Shown one piece after another: positions 1 through 14,000 of a DNA stretch of 64,000 nucleotides. Position 1 is the first letter of the stretch. Every line of letters begins with the position of its first letter. The notes below the pieces were generated by a model, which did not search any database, had not been told where the DNA came from, and worked only from the letters and a program-made list of their open reading frames with translations. This stretch comes from Selenia dentaria (Eukaryota; Arthropoda; Insecta; Lepidoptera; Geometridae): the NCBI GenBank assembly GCA_917880725.1, contig OU862903.1, forward strand, positions 7,959,695 to 8,023,694, given 5' to 3'. A program made the translations under genes and the position numbers.

Positions 1-940
1 ATGTTTATTGTTTTGAGTAGACAATTAAAGTTAAATTAGGTAAATATTAGGCACCTATTTTTTTTTCTTAATTAGAACGAGAATCGAGTACTGAGCACTA
101 TATATCAATATGTAAAGTGTTCAACCAGTCAGCCTGTATATATATACTTATATATATTTAACAATGTAGTTTAAAATCTATTTTAGTAAATTATGGTAAT
201 TCTTATTTTGTTTACGCTTAAGTCCAAATTCATATAACGCTTGCAAGTGACGATTCTTAAATTTGCACTTTCTGTTCAATTGTGGGTGCAAAAGTAGTCA
301 TGTAACTTGGTGCTCTCCAAACTGATGTAAAACTACCCACAATTGAATAGAATAATCATAGTTTTCGAATTGTCATTCTAAGTGTTACACGAATGTGGGT
401 TTTAGTCTGAACACAATAAGAACTACCATAGTTTAGAGAATTTTAGAACGAATCACTACTAGTAACTCAGTAGTGTTTACGATTTACAGCCTAAAAACGG
501 TCCGTAGACAATGTACATAAATATAATAAAAAATATGTTATAAGTGATGTATTTTATGTAAATAAAAAATAAGCCTTTAAACGATTTTTGTTTCTTTGCA
601 AACCCCTCTTGTTTAGATTTGTATTTAAGAATTTCCAACGCCACCTAGTTTCATTTTAGGGTAACTAACGCAACCTTGGAAAAATATTTTGTTTTAAAAT
701 AAAATCCAAAGACTGAATAGACAAAACATCTATTTATTTATAGAAACAGACGAAATTTCAAGAGAATCGGTAGATGAGTGCGAAGTTCATTCTTACAACA
801 TCATCTATCTGCTAGTGAAAATCCCGTCAAAATCTATCCAGTCATTTCGGAGATAAGCCGGAGCAGACAATATTTTTATAAGAATTAACTTTGGAAACGG
901 GATATTTACCATGTATTGTATTTATTGTGAGCTCTAAAAA
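1..940. other. AT-rich non-coding stretch with degenerate repeat pieces
   Basis: No gene seen. Around 750-860 there is a decayed lepidopteran-type repeat tail (CTATCTGCTAGTGAAAAT...) also seen near 20700-20850. Around 894-937 lies a fragment of the ACGGGATATTTACCATG inverted-repeat family that is better preserved at 55970-56520. Confidence 0.4.
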
Positions 941-954
941 TATTTTTATAAATA

Positions 955-1312
955 GTTTATTAGTTAAAAAAAACGATATTAAAAAATATTTAGTGACACT
1001 TCCGCTGAAAAGAAAACAATGATTTTGGCCTATTTGGGGGCGTGCACCACCCTCCCTCCCGCATAAAATGCTAAGATAGAGATAGGAAGAGTACAAAATA
1101 AAAAACACAAGAAAACCCAAATAAACCAACACCAACCGATTCGACACGTGTTCGCCTCTACACGAAGCATCATCAGGAGATGTTGACTCGTCAAGCGCTA
1201 TGGCGCCAAAATCATTGTTTTCTTTTCAGCGGAAGTATCACTAAATATTTTTTAATGTCTTTTTTTTGTAATGGATTTCCGCAATGTAACGCCTGAATCA
1301 ATAAATTATTGT
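955..1312 (-). mobile_element. Inverted-repeat element with hammerhead-like core, copy 1
   Basis: Long terminal inverted repeats (AATATTTAGTGACACTTCC at about 980-1000, reverse complement at about 1230-1250) surround a centre that reads, on the minus strand, CTGATGA, a stem-loop, then GCGAACACGTGTC. Related copies are at 11935-12215, 20228-20345 (end only) and 56735-57190. No coding capacity. It lies downstream of the zinc-finger stop codon. Confidence 0.7.
1142..1176 (-). ncRNA. Hammerhead-ribozyme-like motif, copy 1 (degenerate)
   Basis: Minus strand: CTGATGA, then a stem pairing GCTTC with GAGGC (with G-U and mismatch tolerance), then GAA (one A lost from GAAA), then CACGTGTC. Resembles the hammerhead core of retroelement ribozymes, but with an extra base before stem II and the lost A, so it is probably inactive. 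Confidence 0.35.
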
Positions 1313-1449
1313 ATTACACTTCCATTTGCATTTAGTAAAAAGCTATAATATAAGTTTTTAAACTGTCATGGTCAAAAACATTAGAAATATTCAAATTATC
1401 AACGATATAATTACCATGTATATTTTCTATGAGTTTCCTGCCTATATTT

Positions 1450-1728
1450 CTTGCCTGTTGCAAGCAAAAGCTAAAAAAGAGGAATTTTTGCCACCAATAA
1501 GTGCAATTTTTGACCCACGTCCGGAGCATGGTTGTTTGTGATCGTTTTTTGACAGCTATGTATTTGACATCATAATCATGCGATTTTAGGTCGTATGCTC
1601 GGTTGAGTGGTCGAATAGGGTGTGGGCAAAAATAATGTTTTTGAGCTCTACGAACGCTTTAACAAAGGAGCCATCAATGACAACGCCACCAACACCCTAA
1701 AAGCTAAACGAACGCACCTTTTGTAACT
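1450..1728 (-). mobile_element. GCGTTCG-ended inverted-repeat MITE, partial copy
   Basis: Reverse-complement copy of the repeat at 5517-5881. It shares the segment around GACCCACGTCCGGAGCATGG and ends in CGAACGCAC. Non-coding. Confidence 0.7.
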
Positions 1729-1932
1729 ATCCCGTTGATAATAGGAATATTTCCAATAGTAAAAAGCTTTTTTGACAACAGACATTTCAATTTGTATTTG
1801 ACATTTTAATTATTTAATTGTACAGAATATAAAAAGTTTGTATGTATGGATGTTTGTTAATCGATCACGCGATAACCATAGACACGGGCGAAGTCACGAG
1901 TGCACACTAGTGCAGATAAATAAATAGGTAAA

Positions 1933-2016
1933 TTATTGTTCGTAGAAAGTCGTCAATTCGTCTATGCTGTCCTTTTCACACACGTTCTTCAAATGCCTCT
2001 TCAATATGGTTGTACT
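1933..2016 (-). CDS. ZAD gene exon 9 (end of finger 9, stop)
   Basis: Residues 651-677 plus TAA. STTILKRHLKNVC completes finger 9 as a C2HC finger (His658, Cys663). A 14-residue acidic tail follows. Acceptor TTTTATTTTCAG. The 3'UTR below 1933 runs into repeat sequence and I could not place a convincing AATAAA signal. Confidence 0.85.
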   Translation of the reverse strand, partial: STTILKRHLKNVCEKDSIDELTTFYEQ

Positions 2017-5000
2017 CTGAAAATAAAACAGTCAAAATTAGAATTGAAAGATAATCACAGGTAGGGCTATAATGTATTTAAGAGCAGAAAAATTCGACGG
2101 CAGCCGTCGACATTCTAGCTTTGTAGATCAGCGGAAGCCGTCCTCAGTTCATAGTATAGGACTCAGCTGCAGAATGGATTCCGAAGAAGAAACGAAGAGA
2201 AGGAATTCGGACAAGAAAGAGGAAGGAGGTAGAGGATCTGGGATGAGGAACAAAGAGATATAAGTAATTTAGAATATTACTTTAATGAGATCAACATGAT
2301 TTGGCACAGTTTTGCAGGTTTAAATAAATAGTATATTTCATTACAAGTGGGGAAAGGCTGTCATTGCAAAGAGTTCCGACAAATTTCTACAGGTTGACAG
2401 TCGGAACAAGTTGCAATGACGGTTCCGCACGTGTACTGAACGACTATTTTTAATACAGTTGCGAAAAAATGAAGCAATTTAATGAAATAAACTCGCAAAG
2501 AACATTTCTGGAAAATGGCGCCAATCGTAGAATATAAGCAGAGTTTTTTTTTTCACCCATTCTGGTAGGCAAAGGGAACTATGCCCATACAGCCAAGCCT
2601 TCAGTAGATTTTTTTATTGATATGAAATGAAATTTAATGAGATGAAATGAAATGAAACCTAACCTAACTCATTAAATATGATATTGAAACAAATTAGTAG
2701 CTTCTTTTTAGAAATATACGTATTTGCATGAATCATAAAAACTGCTATGAATTTTTTTTAGTAAAAACTTCATGGTAGGTTTTTCTTTTTAATAGACAAT
2801 ATTATGACAGTCGGGAAAGAGAACGCACGAGTTCGGGAAAGGTAAAAAAAAAGCTCGAGTATGTAATAGCCCACATCCCGAACGCTATACGTCCCTGCAA
2901 TACGCCACTTTTAGAGCAACTGTATTAAAAAAGCAAATAACTTACTACCTATCGGAACAATAATAATCATTATCAGTATATAACTATATACTCGGAAATC
3001 ATTTTTTATAATGGTTCATCAAAGTGGCTCCCTCTCGCTTGATGTAAAACGAAGATGGAATCAAGAAGCAATGACCATTAGTGCAGCCGTAAGCTGCACC
3101 AATCGCCACCCCTGTGATGCCTTCATGCTCAGTGATATTCCCCTCGTCAACTTTCTTTGTCCAAATTCGATGTCCAATATTTGATCAAATATCTTTGACG
3201 TATTCCCATTCAACTCGTCAAATATCTTTGTCCAAGGTTTCTTTTAATTTGTGTACAATTTGAAAAATTTAATACCGACTTCCATTCGATTCAGTTATTG
3301 GAGTGTAACTCAAAAACTACTGGACCGAATTTGATGAAATTTAAATGGGAGCACACGGGAAGCACCAGCTTTCAAACAAAAAAAAGATCGAGTTTCGGTT
3401 CCCCCGGAAAGTTCGATCGAAAGTTATGAGGTAACAAAAATAAAAAAAGACAGTCGAATTGAGTACCTCCTCCTTTTTGGATGTCGATAGAAAATGAAAC
3501 AATTTTGCAGTTTTTTATTTATTTTGTTATTGTTAGGAGAAGGTTCTTATATAAGAAAAGGCGGGAGGTTATATAGCAAGGATATATATATTAATAGGAA
3601 GGATATATATAGCAAGGCCGAAAGCCAAACCTAGTTCGCGAAGTCGCGGGCAGGCGCTAGTATAAGCCTCGCCTAACCATGCATTATGATTACCTATAAA
3701 TTGAGAGTTTTTTTTAAGTAATTAAACTCAAACGCTGGAAACAGGAGTGCCACTATCATTTTTCAGCCCCGGTTCGAAAAAATCAGAGTTCTGGGAGCGT
3801 GCCGCGCATCATAAGTACATTCATTACAATAATTGCATTTAACAAAAAAAACATTGGAATTGTCTACAAAATTTTATTTCCAACCATTTTGATGGACATG
3901 TCAAAATCTTTGATCAAATATTGGCGTTGCTAGCAAAGTGGATGAAGTCGTTCAATTTATTTGATCAAACTTACAATAGTTACTTATGGGCATCTAGGCC
4001 TAACGTTGCGTAAACCTATATTAGGCGTAACATGCTTTGTCTTGCTTTCACGCGTGACATTTACTGCAAGCAAAAAATTGACAGATAGATGTTTTAACTA
4101 CTCCGGGTGTAAGCCAAGTTTATTAATAAGACCGTAGGTGTCTAATGAATGTAATTATATTAAATGTATGAACATGAATAATGTAATATAGGAGTTTTGG
4201 CGCGAACGCGGAAAGTCAACGTTTTTTCATTGTATTATTTATCAAAATTTATGCTTTTTTTCAGTGATAATGTTTAAAATTGGTGGCCTTTTTCTCATTA
4301 AGTGCTGTTTTACGTGCATGAGTGTGGGCAAGTGATATAATGTGGTGAAACGTGTTTTTCCGTGTTGTTTCCAAAACTCCATAGAAGCTGATGGTAAAGT
4401 TGCCACCACTTTACTAAAGCATGACTTAGACTGACTGGACCATGACTGACTGACATTTTGGACTCAGACTCTGACTGACTACGACTAATATCACCAGAAT
4501 ATTCTACTAAAGCTGTGTAATACAAATAACTTGACACTGGCAAATGCACGAGAAGTGCGGGACCATAACCCTCTAAAGAGAAAACGAAAAAAAAAAAAAA
4601 AAGTAATATAATTTGACATAACATTATGTGAATTATTGACATGTATGACAAACAGTGTGATTGTAAATTGATTTATAATTAATTTAATTATTTTGTTCTT
4701 CTAATCCAGTAATTCTTAAATCTAGGTATAATAATTGTACATAATCTAATAGTAATCCATATGTCGACGCATAATAAAAGTAAACCTAATGTTTGCATGT
4801 CATTATGATGGAATGTGGAGCGCTACCGTTTCTACCGACTTCCAAAAAAGGAGGAGGTACCAATTCAACTGTATTTTTTTATGTTTGTTACCTGATAACT
4901 TTCGAACCGATTCTCAAAATTATTTTTGTTTGAAAGCCAGAGCGTCCCGTGTCCATTTAAATTTTATTAAATTCGGTCCAGTAGTTTTTGAGTTATACTC

Positions 5001-8000
5001 TTATAACTGAATAGAATGGAAGTCGGTTTAAAATTTTTCTAATTGTGCTACTGTCAAGAATTTGAATTTGAAGCGTGACAGAGCGGTGTTACCGGTACCA
5101 TGACAGTTCAAAAGTACCTATTATCAGAATATTGTGTGCATGGTACCGACTTCGACAAGCTATTTCACACTTTATAGTGCTGAAGTCGGTTCCATTTTTT
5201 GGTAAACATTTTTTTTTCAATTACAAACAATTTGACAAACAATCACATCTTCCCTCTTTACAATTTTAGTGTAGATATGGATATATACCTTGAAAGTTTC
5301 CCCGCAAGCGTGACAGAGAGGCGTTTGCTTCGGCAAATCGGTATTGTGGCACGCTGAATGCCTCACTAATGCCTGGAATAACACGAAATCAACTTTATAT
5401 TTATAAGTAATGGTTCATTTTGGTACTAAAAGATACTATTATTATTGATTAAAGTGGCGTCATACATATCAATTATAGTAGAAAATACCAATAAATATTA
5501 CACTGAGGAGAATATATATAGGTGCGTTCGTTTAGCAATGAGGGCATTGGTGGCGTTGCCATTGATGGCTCTTTTGTTAAAGCGTTCGTAAAGTTAAAAA
5601 ACGTTATTTTTGCAACTTTTGCGCACACCCAACTCGAACGCTCAACTGAGCATAAGACCTAAAATCGCATGAGTATGCTGTCAAATACATAGCTGTCAAA
5701 AAACGATCACAAACAACCATGCTCCGGACGTGGGTCAAAAATTCCACTTTTTTAGCTTTCCGAACGCTGAACAAAAAGAGACATGAATGACATTTTCACC
5801 CACAGATTCCTAATTCGAACGCCCCTTGTGAGCGTTTTTAGCGTTATTTTCGCCAACTTGGGGCTATTCGAACGCACTATGTGTGCTTTTCCATTAGTGT
5901 CATATGGAAAAAATAAGGTATTACTAGCTTATTTGTCCACGGCTTCGCTCGCGTGGTTCGCAGAATGCGGCGCCCCTGAACTACATATTTGATATTTTGT
6001 ATTAACACTAATAAAACTTAGGCATTTTAGAGAGAAAAATACACATACTTGGAGAAAATAGTTTTAATACATAATTCTGTAGCGTCTACGATATGGTTTC
6101 TGTAAACATCATGCTTTTTAATTTTGTACGGAATCCTAATATTAAAAAAAAGTAGTATAGTAACTCCTTCTACGTGAATCAACTATATTGTTGTTGTTGC
6201 GAGCGTGGACGGTCGCCGTGAGCGAAGCGAGCGTTATTGTTTGAGTGAAATAAATACTTTAATTAGTGAAAAATATTTTTGTAAAGAGAGTTATCTATTT
6301 TTATATCAAAGTTTACTGTACGTTTATAGCAATATACCTACAAGTTAAAAATAAATATGACTATACCTTCTTAGTGGAATATCTAGCGGGACAGAGAGCA
6401 CAGGCGCGATGGATGGTGCGAGCGTGGATGGTCTCCGTGTGGGAGCGAAGCGAGCGTTATAGTTTGAGTGAAATATTTACTTTTTTTGTGTTAATATTTT
6501 TGTAAAGAGAGTTATCTATTTTATATCAAAGTTTACTGTACGTTTATAGCAATATACCTACAAGTTAAAAATAAATATGACTATACCTTCTTAGTGGAAT
6601 ATCTAGCGGGACAGAGAGCACAGGTGCGATGGTTGGTGCGAGCGTGGATGGTCGCCGTGTGGTAGCGAAGCGAGCGTTATAGTTTGAGTGAAATATTTAC
6701 TTTTTTAGTGTTAATATTTTTGTAAAGAGAGTTATCTATTTTTATATCAAAGTTTACTGTACGTTTATAGCAATATACCTACAAGTTAAAAATAAATATG
6801 ACTTTACCTTCTTAGTGGAATATCTAGCTGGACAGAGAGCACAGGCGCGATGGTTGGTGCGAGCGTGGATGGTCGCCGTGCGGGAGCGAAGCGAGCGTTA
6901 TTGTTTGAGTGAAATATATACTTTTTTTAGTAATAAATATTTTTGTTAAGAGAGTTATCTATTTTTCTATCAAAGTTTACTGTACGTTTATAGCAATATA
7001 CCTACAAGTTAAAAATAAATATGATTATACCTTCTTAGTGGAATATCTAGCTGGACAGAGAGCACAGGCGAGATGGTTGGTGCGAGCGTGGATGGTCGCC
7101 GTGCGGGAGCGAAGCGAGCGTTATTGTTTGAGTGAAATATATACTTTTTTTAGTAATAAATATTTTTGTTAAGAGAGTTATCTATTTTTCTATCAAAGTT
7201 TACTGTACGTTTATAGCAATATACCTACAAGTTAAAAATAAATATGATTATACCTTCTTAGTGGAATATCTAGCTGGACAGAGAGCACAGGCGAGATGGT
7301 TGGTGCGAGCGTGTATGGTCGCCGTGTGGGAACGAAGCGAGCGTAGCGACGGACATGTTCGCGAGCACACTGGACATTTGTATCTGGAAACATATACGTC
7401 ACAATATTTTACATGCGGAAGTGTGTGAATTGGTTTGTATGTGAATATTTCCAGGTTTAGCTACTAAACCGGGCATGAAACATAGCACAGAGGCAACCTG
7501 TACATTGGAAAAGACAATTATTGCTATTAGACAAATACAATTAACCCGTGAAAAAAATATTTTCATAATAATTGAACCGACTTCAACACTAAAAAGTGTG
7601 AAATAACTTGTTACAGTCGGTACCAGGATATTTCAAAAGTATCTATTATCACAATATTGTGCGCATGGTGCCGACTTCGACCAGTTAATCCACACTTTTT
7701 GGTGTTGAAGTCAGTTAAAATATTTTTAAGCTATTGCATAGCTTCTATCGCGGGCCTTGAGCGTAGAGACCGAATCCAGAAATTCCGTAACGAAAATAAC
7801 CTAACACCCCCCACTCCGACTCCATCTATCGATGAATAGCAGAACTTTTAATGACTTTTTGAAATATCACGCTTGGCTCTTTAGTTCAGCAACTCGCCTA
7901 TAGATGGCATTGGTTAAATAATTAAAATTGCATAAGTTGATTTGGCATCTATCGATGAAAAGCAGAACTTTTAATGACTTTTTAAAATATCTCGCTTGTC

Positions 8001-11000
8001 TCTTTAGTTCAGCAACTCGCCTCTAGATGGCATTGGTTAAATAATTATAATTGCATAAGTTTATAAAAACAGCTATGCAATAGCTTTACCGCGGCAGTTT
8101 CCGAGTGCCACACGTCTTTTTTTATATAATCTCATTCGGTAATATTCTAATTATGAAATGAAATACAGACTTTTATTGGCATAATTTATTTACATACTTC
8201 TTTAAGAAAATTAAACAATTAAATTAAAGCATTATTCTCCTAACAAAACAATGCTTTAAAACAATTTTTTAATTATTAAAGTACAATGTGTCCCGACCAA
8301 GGAGGTTTCAATTCAATTTAAGTACACATTATCTGTGGCGAGCGCTGGTTCCGAGCCAATAGACCAATAACAGACTTTTTCCACTGATATTGGCAAAATT
8401 ATGGTTCCGCCGCACAAGCCATACAAACAAGAAGAATAAGAAGACTTTTTTCCATTTTGGCGCTATTTCGTACATACGAATTTGATTAATATTTTGTTGG
8501 ATAAAACTTTAGTAGCAATAATGTCATGAGATTAAAGAAAGTAGTGTATACAACTGCATATAATAAGATATTAAAACACTCGTGTAATCTTATTTTGAAA
8601 CGAGCCGCAGGCGAGAAACTACACTCATGTTTTAATACCCTCTATTATATGACAGTTGCATAAACTACTATTTCATCATTTTTAGTAACTCATCCTACTT
8701 AACGGAATCGATTGTTATTCACCGTCAATAAAGATATAGTCAAGATAGGCGTAACAATTTTCAGTTTTTGGAGTGTAACTCAAAAACTAACAACCTAATG
8801 TAGGTTTATATATTCTATAAAACATGATTTTTTTATATTCTAATAAAAAATTACATAAACTTGCTGTTTTCCAATACACGAAACACACATTACATTTCAT
8901 CACACTTGACGGACGCCGAGCACGTCTAGTGTATCGAGCTGTCAAATTGACTTGGCTATGAAGTAACAAAGCTTGCTATTGCGTTTCAGTCGGTTTGTGG
9001 GAGGTTCCGGAGGCCCAATTGCCCCCTTCCCCGTTCTCTCTCCACCCTTCCATCCCTCACTTCTTCTATCTCTTCCTATCATCCTTCCTCAAAGGTCGAC
9101 AACGCATCCTCGAGACCTCTGGTAATGCTAGGTGAGCCGCTTGCTGGTTTTCCCACCTATCCCATAAAAAAAATGGCTAGGATACATTACAATTCTTACA
9201 TAGATAACTTTTTGTCACAGAGGGCTTGTGTTCGTTCTATGGATGCCAGGGGTGTGATGGCTGCATACATACAAGAGAGCGAATTGAATACTCTAATCAA
9301 ACTAATATTATAACGGCGAAAGTTTATGAGCATGTTTGTTACTCCTTCATGATCAAACGGCTGGACCAATTTTGATGAAACTTGGCATGGACCTAGCTGG
9401 ATTAACGCATAGGATTTCCATCAACATCCATCACCACGCGATTGTTCCCGCGGGGCGTAGCTAGTCAACTATAAAAATAAAATCAACGATATTGGATGTA
9501 TGTGTAATTATAAAAAATGTGTAAATAAATAAATCATTCGAGAAGAAAGTGAGTGACTTACACAGTATCCTTGTGGGCCAAAGCGTTTCTTTTATGTGCC
9601 AACAGACTTTTCTTGGTGTTATAACCGACTTTACAAGTGGAGCAGTAATGCATTTCGCGTTCTATATTCAAATGTGTTTTCTTGTGCTGGTTCAACGTGT
9701 AGGGACTGCTGAACGTCGACGGGCATTGGTCGCACGTGAATTTTCGGTTTATATGTGTGCTGAAAACATAGATAAGAATCATCAATATGGGTTCATAAAC
9801 GAGGAAGTTATCCGCGAATATATAAAAAAAAAAATTAAATACGGTCGAACTGATAAACCTTCTCCTTTTATTGAAGTCGGCTAAAAATAACAAAACAAGT
9901 TTAGGACATAGGCATATTTATGAACGTTGTTTGTGTAATAGTTTGCACCAGTATGTGCTAATTATAGTTCTATACAATTCCAACAGATGGCGGTATAACT
10001 TCTTTCTACATTCATAAATACATAATTATTTTTAAGTTTAGATGTATATATTTAGCCTGTTATGTTTCCACTGCTGGGACTCGAGCCTTCCTCTGGAGAG
10101 GATTTTGTGGATAGGCCACTAGCCAACCCATGTCCAAGTTTTCAGGCCGCCTGAAAGCCTTCGACATAGCCTAACGACTGTCGTCCTAAAACAAACAACT
10201 TAACGTACCCTCCGAAGCACGGAAGCGCTCAGTTGAATAATGCCACTAGCACACACCCATCCGAGTCCTGACCGCAGCGAGCGTTGCTTAACTTGTTGAT
10301 CGGTTAAGATCGCCAAGTCGAGTTCCGCTACGAGCGCTTGCATGTATGAATGATTGTTACTGAATCACATAAAAACGGCTGAACGGAAGTGCATGAAATT
10401 CGCGGAGGAGATGGTTTAATTCCGATGTTTATATTAACACATACTTGGCTACTTTAAACCAACGGGTAGCTTCCGAAGGATCTCAATAACCTTACATTAC
10501 GCGAACAAAGTCGGGAGTGGATACTAGTATATAGTTTTCAGTGTTTTGTTACCGCCAGGAGTTAGCCTGTCGCCAATCTGAATTATAAGCAATAAGGAAC
10601 TTTGTGCTGCCATCTATATTAGTACACCGGTTAAAATCAAATGGAGAGTTAAAATCCGATGCTCGGACCTCGTTCCTCGGTGGCCTAGTTGGTCATGGCG
10701 TCTGACACGGATTGTCGGAAAACGCGCGTCCGAATTCCTTCCGAGGATGTTAATTTTTCTGTCTTAAATTGCAACTATGTGGTACTAGGTATGATAAATT
10801 TCAAATCCAAGATGGCCGCCACCACAAAATGGCGGATGACATTATTTTTTCACAACTCATTCAATATGGGTATTACATACTACTTTTTATTATTTTTTAC
10901 TTTTAATTCACTTGTGTCACGCCACACCTGTCGCTAGACACTGCTGGAATGTGTAACACAATTTACACAATCAGCCAGCCGGTTATATTATTCAATAACA

Positions 11001-14000
11001 ATATATACATATATATCCTAACCAATTTACATATTTTATATAACACTAATATCCTATAATATCTACTAATATCATTTCTTATATAATAATAAAAGAAAAG
11101 ATTTGTTTGCTTGTAACAAATAAATCCAAAGATTTTTCTTTATAAAAATACTACTTGAAACATTATTTCATCTGTGGAATGTTTCATCCTTCGGGAGTAA
11201 CATGAGCTAAGTTTTATTATTTTTGAAAATTTTATTATCCTGCGAGACAGACGTGCTGGGACAAAGGTAGTTTTATTCCGGAACGGAGTTCGCGTGGACA
11301 GCTAGTTCAGTAATATACCGTGGAAAATATTCCATGCTTGTAATATGTGTATTGTATGTTGTGTTTGTATATATATAAGTAGAATATATATATGTGATAT
11401 AATGTAGTATACACACATAGAATTATTATTTTTCATATAGGTACTTACTCAATACAGCTTCAATATATCAATTCATTACCTACTGCTGTATTAACTCCAC
11501 TGTGTACCTATTTGTGTTAACTATTTGTGTTTACTATTATGGTTTCATGCTTGAAATGTAGACAATAGAACATGTTGTAACGTCAGCATTATGTTGTACC
11601 ACAATGTTGCATAGTGAACGACACTGATCTGCACGACACAGGGAATCCTAGTGTGGAGATCAGGGCTATTAATAATATTAAGTAACATACATTAGCATTG
11701 TGTAACTGGTTTTAAGAGTGAAACCGAACCATTTTGTTATTTGAATTGAATAAAAAAAAATACTTACATCATATGAGCTCGAACTGCAGCCCGATTATTG
11801 TAGCTGACGCCGCACACATTGCATAAGTAGCTTCTATTGCTGGACTTGCTCTGATGGAATCGCTTCAGGTGCTGTTGAAAGTGACCCGCAGTTCTGAAAA
11901 TATTAATTTGAAAAACTCTCTTATGTTTAGATAATTTATTGATTCAGGCGTTACTTTGCGGAAATCCATTAACTAAAACGATATTAGAAGAAACATTTAG
12001 TGACACTTCCGCTAAAAACAATGCTTATGTCCGAGTTGCGGTGTGTACCACGTTCCCTCCCGCATAAACTACAAATAGGAAATATACAGAATAAACGACA
12101 CACAAAACAGCCCAATCAACCAAAAACGATTGGACACGTGTTTCGCCTCTACACGAGCCATCCTCAGGAGATGTTGACTCGTCGAGCGCTAGACCGACAT
12201 CTCTTATGTTTTTCAATGTACAGGAAAAGTGAAAGAGGAATAGAATACTTAAAGTAGAGGTAATAAACAGTCCTGTTTTGAAAGTCTAACTAAAGCCTAC
12301 TGTCCACTGACGCGTAGCTTCATAGAAGCGTATTCGTCATTGTACGCTTGATGTATGCTTGCAGCTTCAATAAAAAACTATGTAACTCTGTCGAAGGAGC
12401 GGCAACTTCGCGATTGCGTAGCTGCCTGCAGGCTTCATAACGTCGAGCGTACCGCATGTCATTCGCCAAGGCGTACATCCCTTGCTTTCCGAGTCGCGTC
12501 AACACTGATTTTGGCGATATTATCTCTATTTTCCATTCCGATTCAATAACGCGCTGTCAGGTGAGCCTTGTCACTCGGAATGGGTTGAAATCACGCTCAC
12601 GTCGCTTACGGCATGGAATACACGCACACACAGACAGATGCTAGCTATCGCATCACGCACACATCAACGAACTATCATTTTTGACAGACTGCTCACGGTG
12701 ATTACGGTTTGTAGCGTGGTCGTTGCAATCGCAAAATGGCGTCCTCGGTGACGTTATCCATGACGTCACACTGGTTTGCGTAGTCGTGCTTTCGTTGATG
12801 ACAGTTGGAATGGCGAACACAGCGCTCAAACAGATTTTGACTTGAATCGGAAGGCGCCCATAGAGTGGACGTGGATTTTTATGTCAAAACTGTCGAAACG
12901 GCAGCAAAATTTGTTCAGATTTACATACACACACACACACACACACATTCTCGCGTATTGGTATTACGTATAATTAGTATTCATTCTATAGAATGAGCTA
13001 AATACACTATCATCTAATAATTCTCTTTTCGAACAATCCACATTTTTATTCTATGTACAGATGTGCCCAACTAATAATAAGCGAAAATAACGTGTTCATC
13101 GTTCAACGTCATTGTCACAAACGATTGAAAACGTACGCGTGCAATACGCCTCGTGGACAGAGTTCAGTACGCTGGGCTGTACAAGCTGCAAGGCGTATTT
13201 TGAAGCGTCTATGAAGCTACGCGGCAGTGGACGGTAGGCCTTAGAAGATGCGTTCTAGATTTTAGGGCATAGGTGGCGTTGTCATTGATGCCTCTTTTGT
13301 TATAGCGTTTTGCCACTTTTACCCACACCCTAATCGAACGCTCAACTGAGCCTAAGACCTAAAATCGCATGATTATGCTGTCAAATACATAGCTGTCAAA
13401 AAACGATACAAACAACCATGCTCCGGATCGAAAATTGCACTTTTTTGGTGGCGCGTCAGCGTTTTTAGCGAAAATAACGCTGAAAACGCTCACAAGGGGC
13501 GTTCGAATTGGGAATCTGTGGGTGAAAATGTCGTTCATGTCTAATGTCGTTCATGTGTAAAATGTTGTTCAGCGTTCGCAAAGCTAAAAAAGAGGTATTA
13601 TACCTCTTTTTTAGCTCACAAGGGGTCTATTCGAACGCACTATATGTCTACAAAAAGAAGCGTCCTAGGAATAGTGGTCGCGTGCGAGCTACATTACTTC
13701 CAACTACTATTACTTGATCATTGACTTCCGAAGGTTTTAAGGCCATAATGTCGTAACAGGGGTTCAAATATGAAATTGCCGATTTATCGCACTAGCCACT
13801 TAGAACTTCACTAAACCTTCGTAGTGTCAGATTTCAGAGTGAAACTTTTTTCGGGGGAAAACTAAAAACATTCTAAACTTTAAAAAAGAATGCATTTGAT
13901 TGTTTGACTTTCAATTGTTTTTACATTCTGGTTACATTACATATACATCACTGTGGGCTGACGCGTAACGCGAAGGGTTTGTGCTGATCACGGGTGCCGA

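Noticed and set aside
842..1147. 101-residue minus-strand frame at 0.84-1.15 kb
   Set aside because: Starts at GTG and lies within an inverted-repeat element; hydrophobic AT-driven peptide with no domain.
2072..2263. Charged 63-residue plus-strand frame
   Set aside because: Lys/Glu/Arg-rich and without domain, start context or splice support; could be a LINE 5' leader piece but not supportable.
6266..7428. Gene family encoded in the 222-bp array
   Set aside because: Peptides are identical only because the DNA repeats; frames break between units and no splice or start signals fit.
9549..9884. 111-residue plus-strand frame over exon 6
   Set aside because: Antisense of the finger-coding exon; the minus strand has finger signatures and splice sites.
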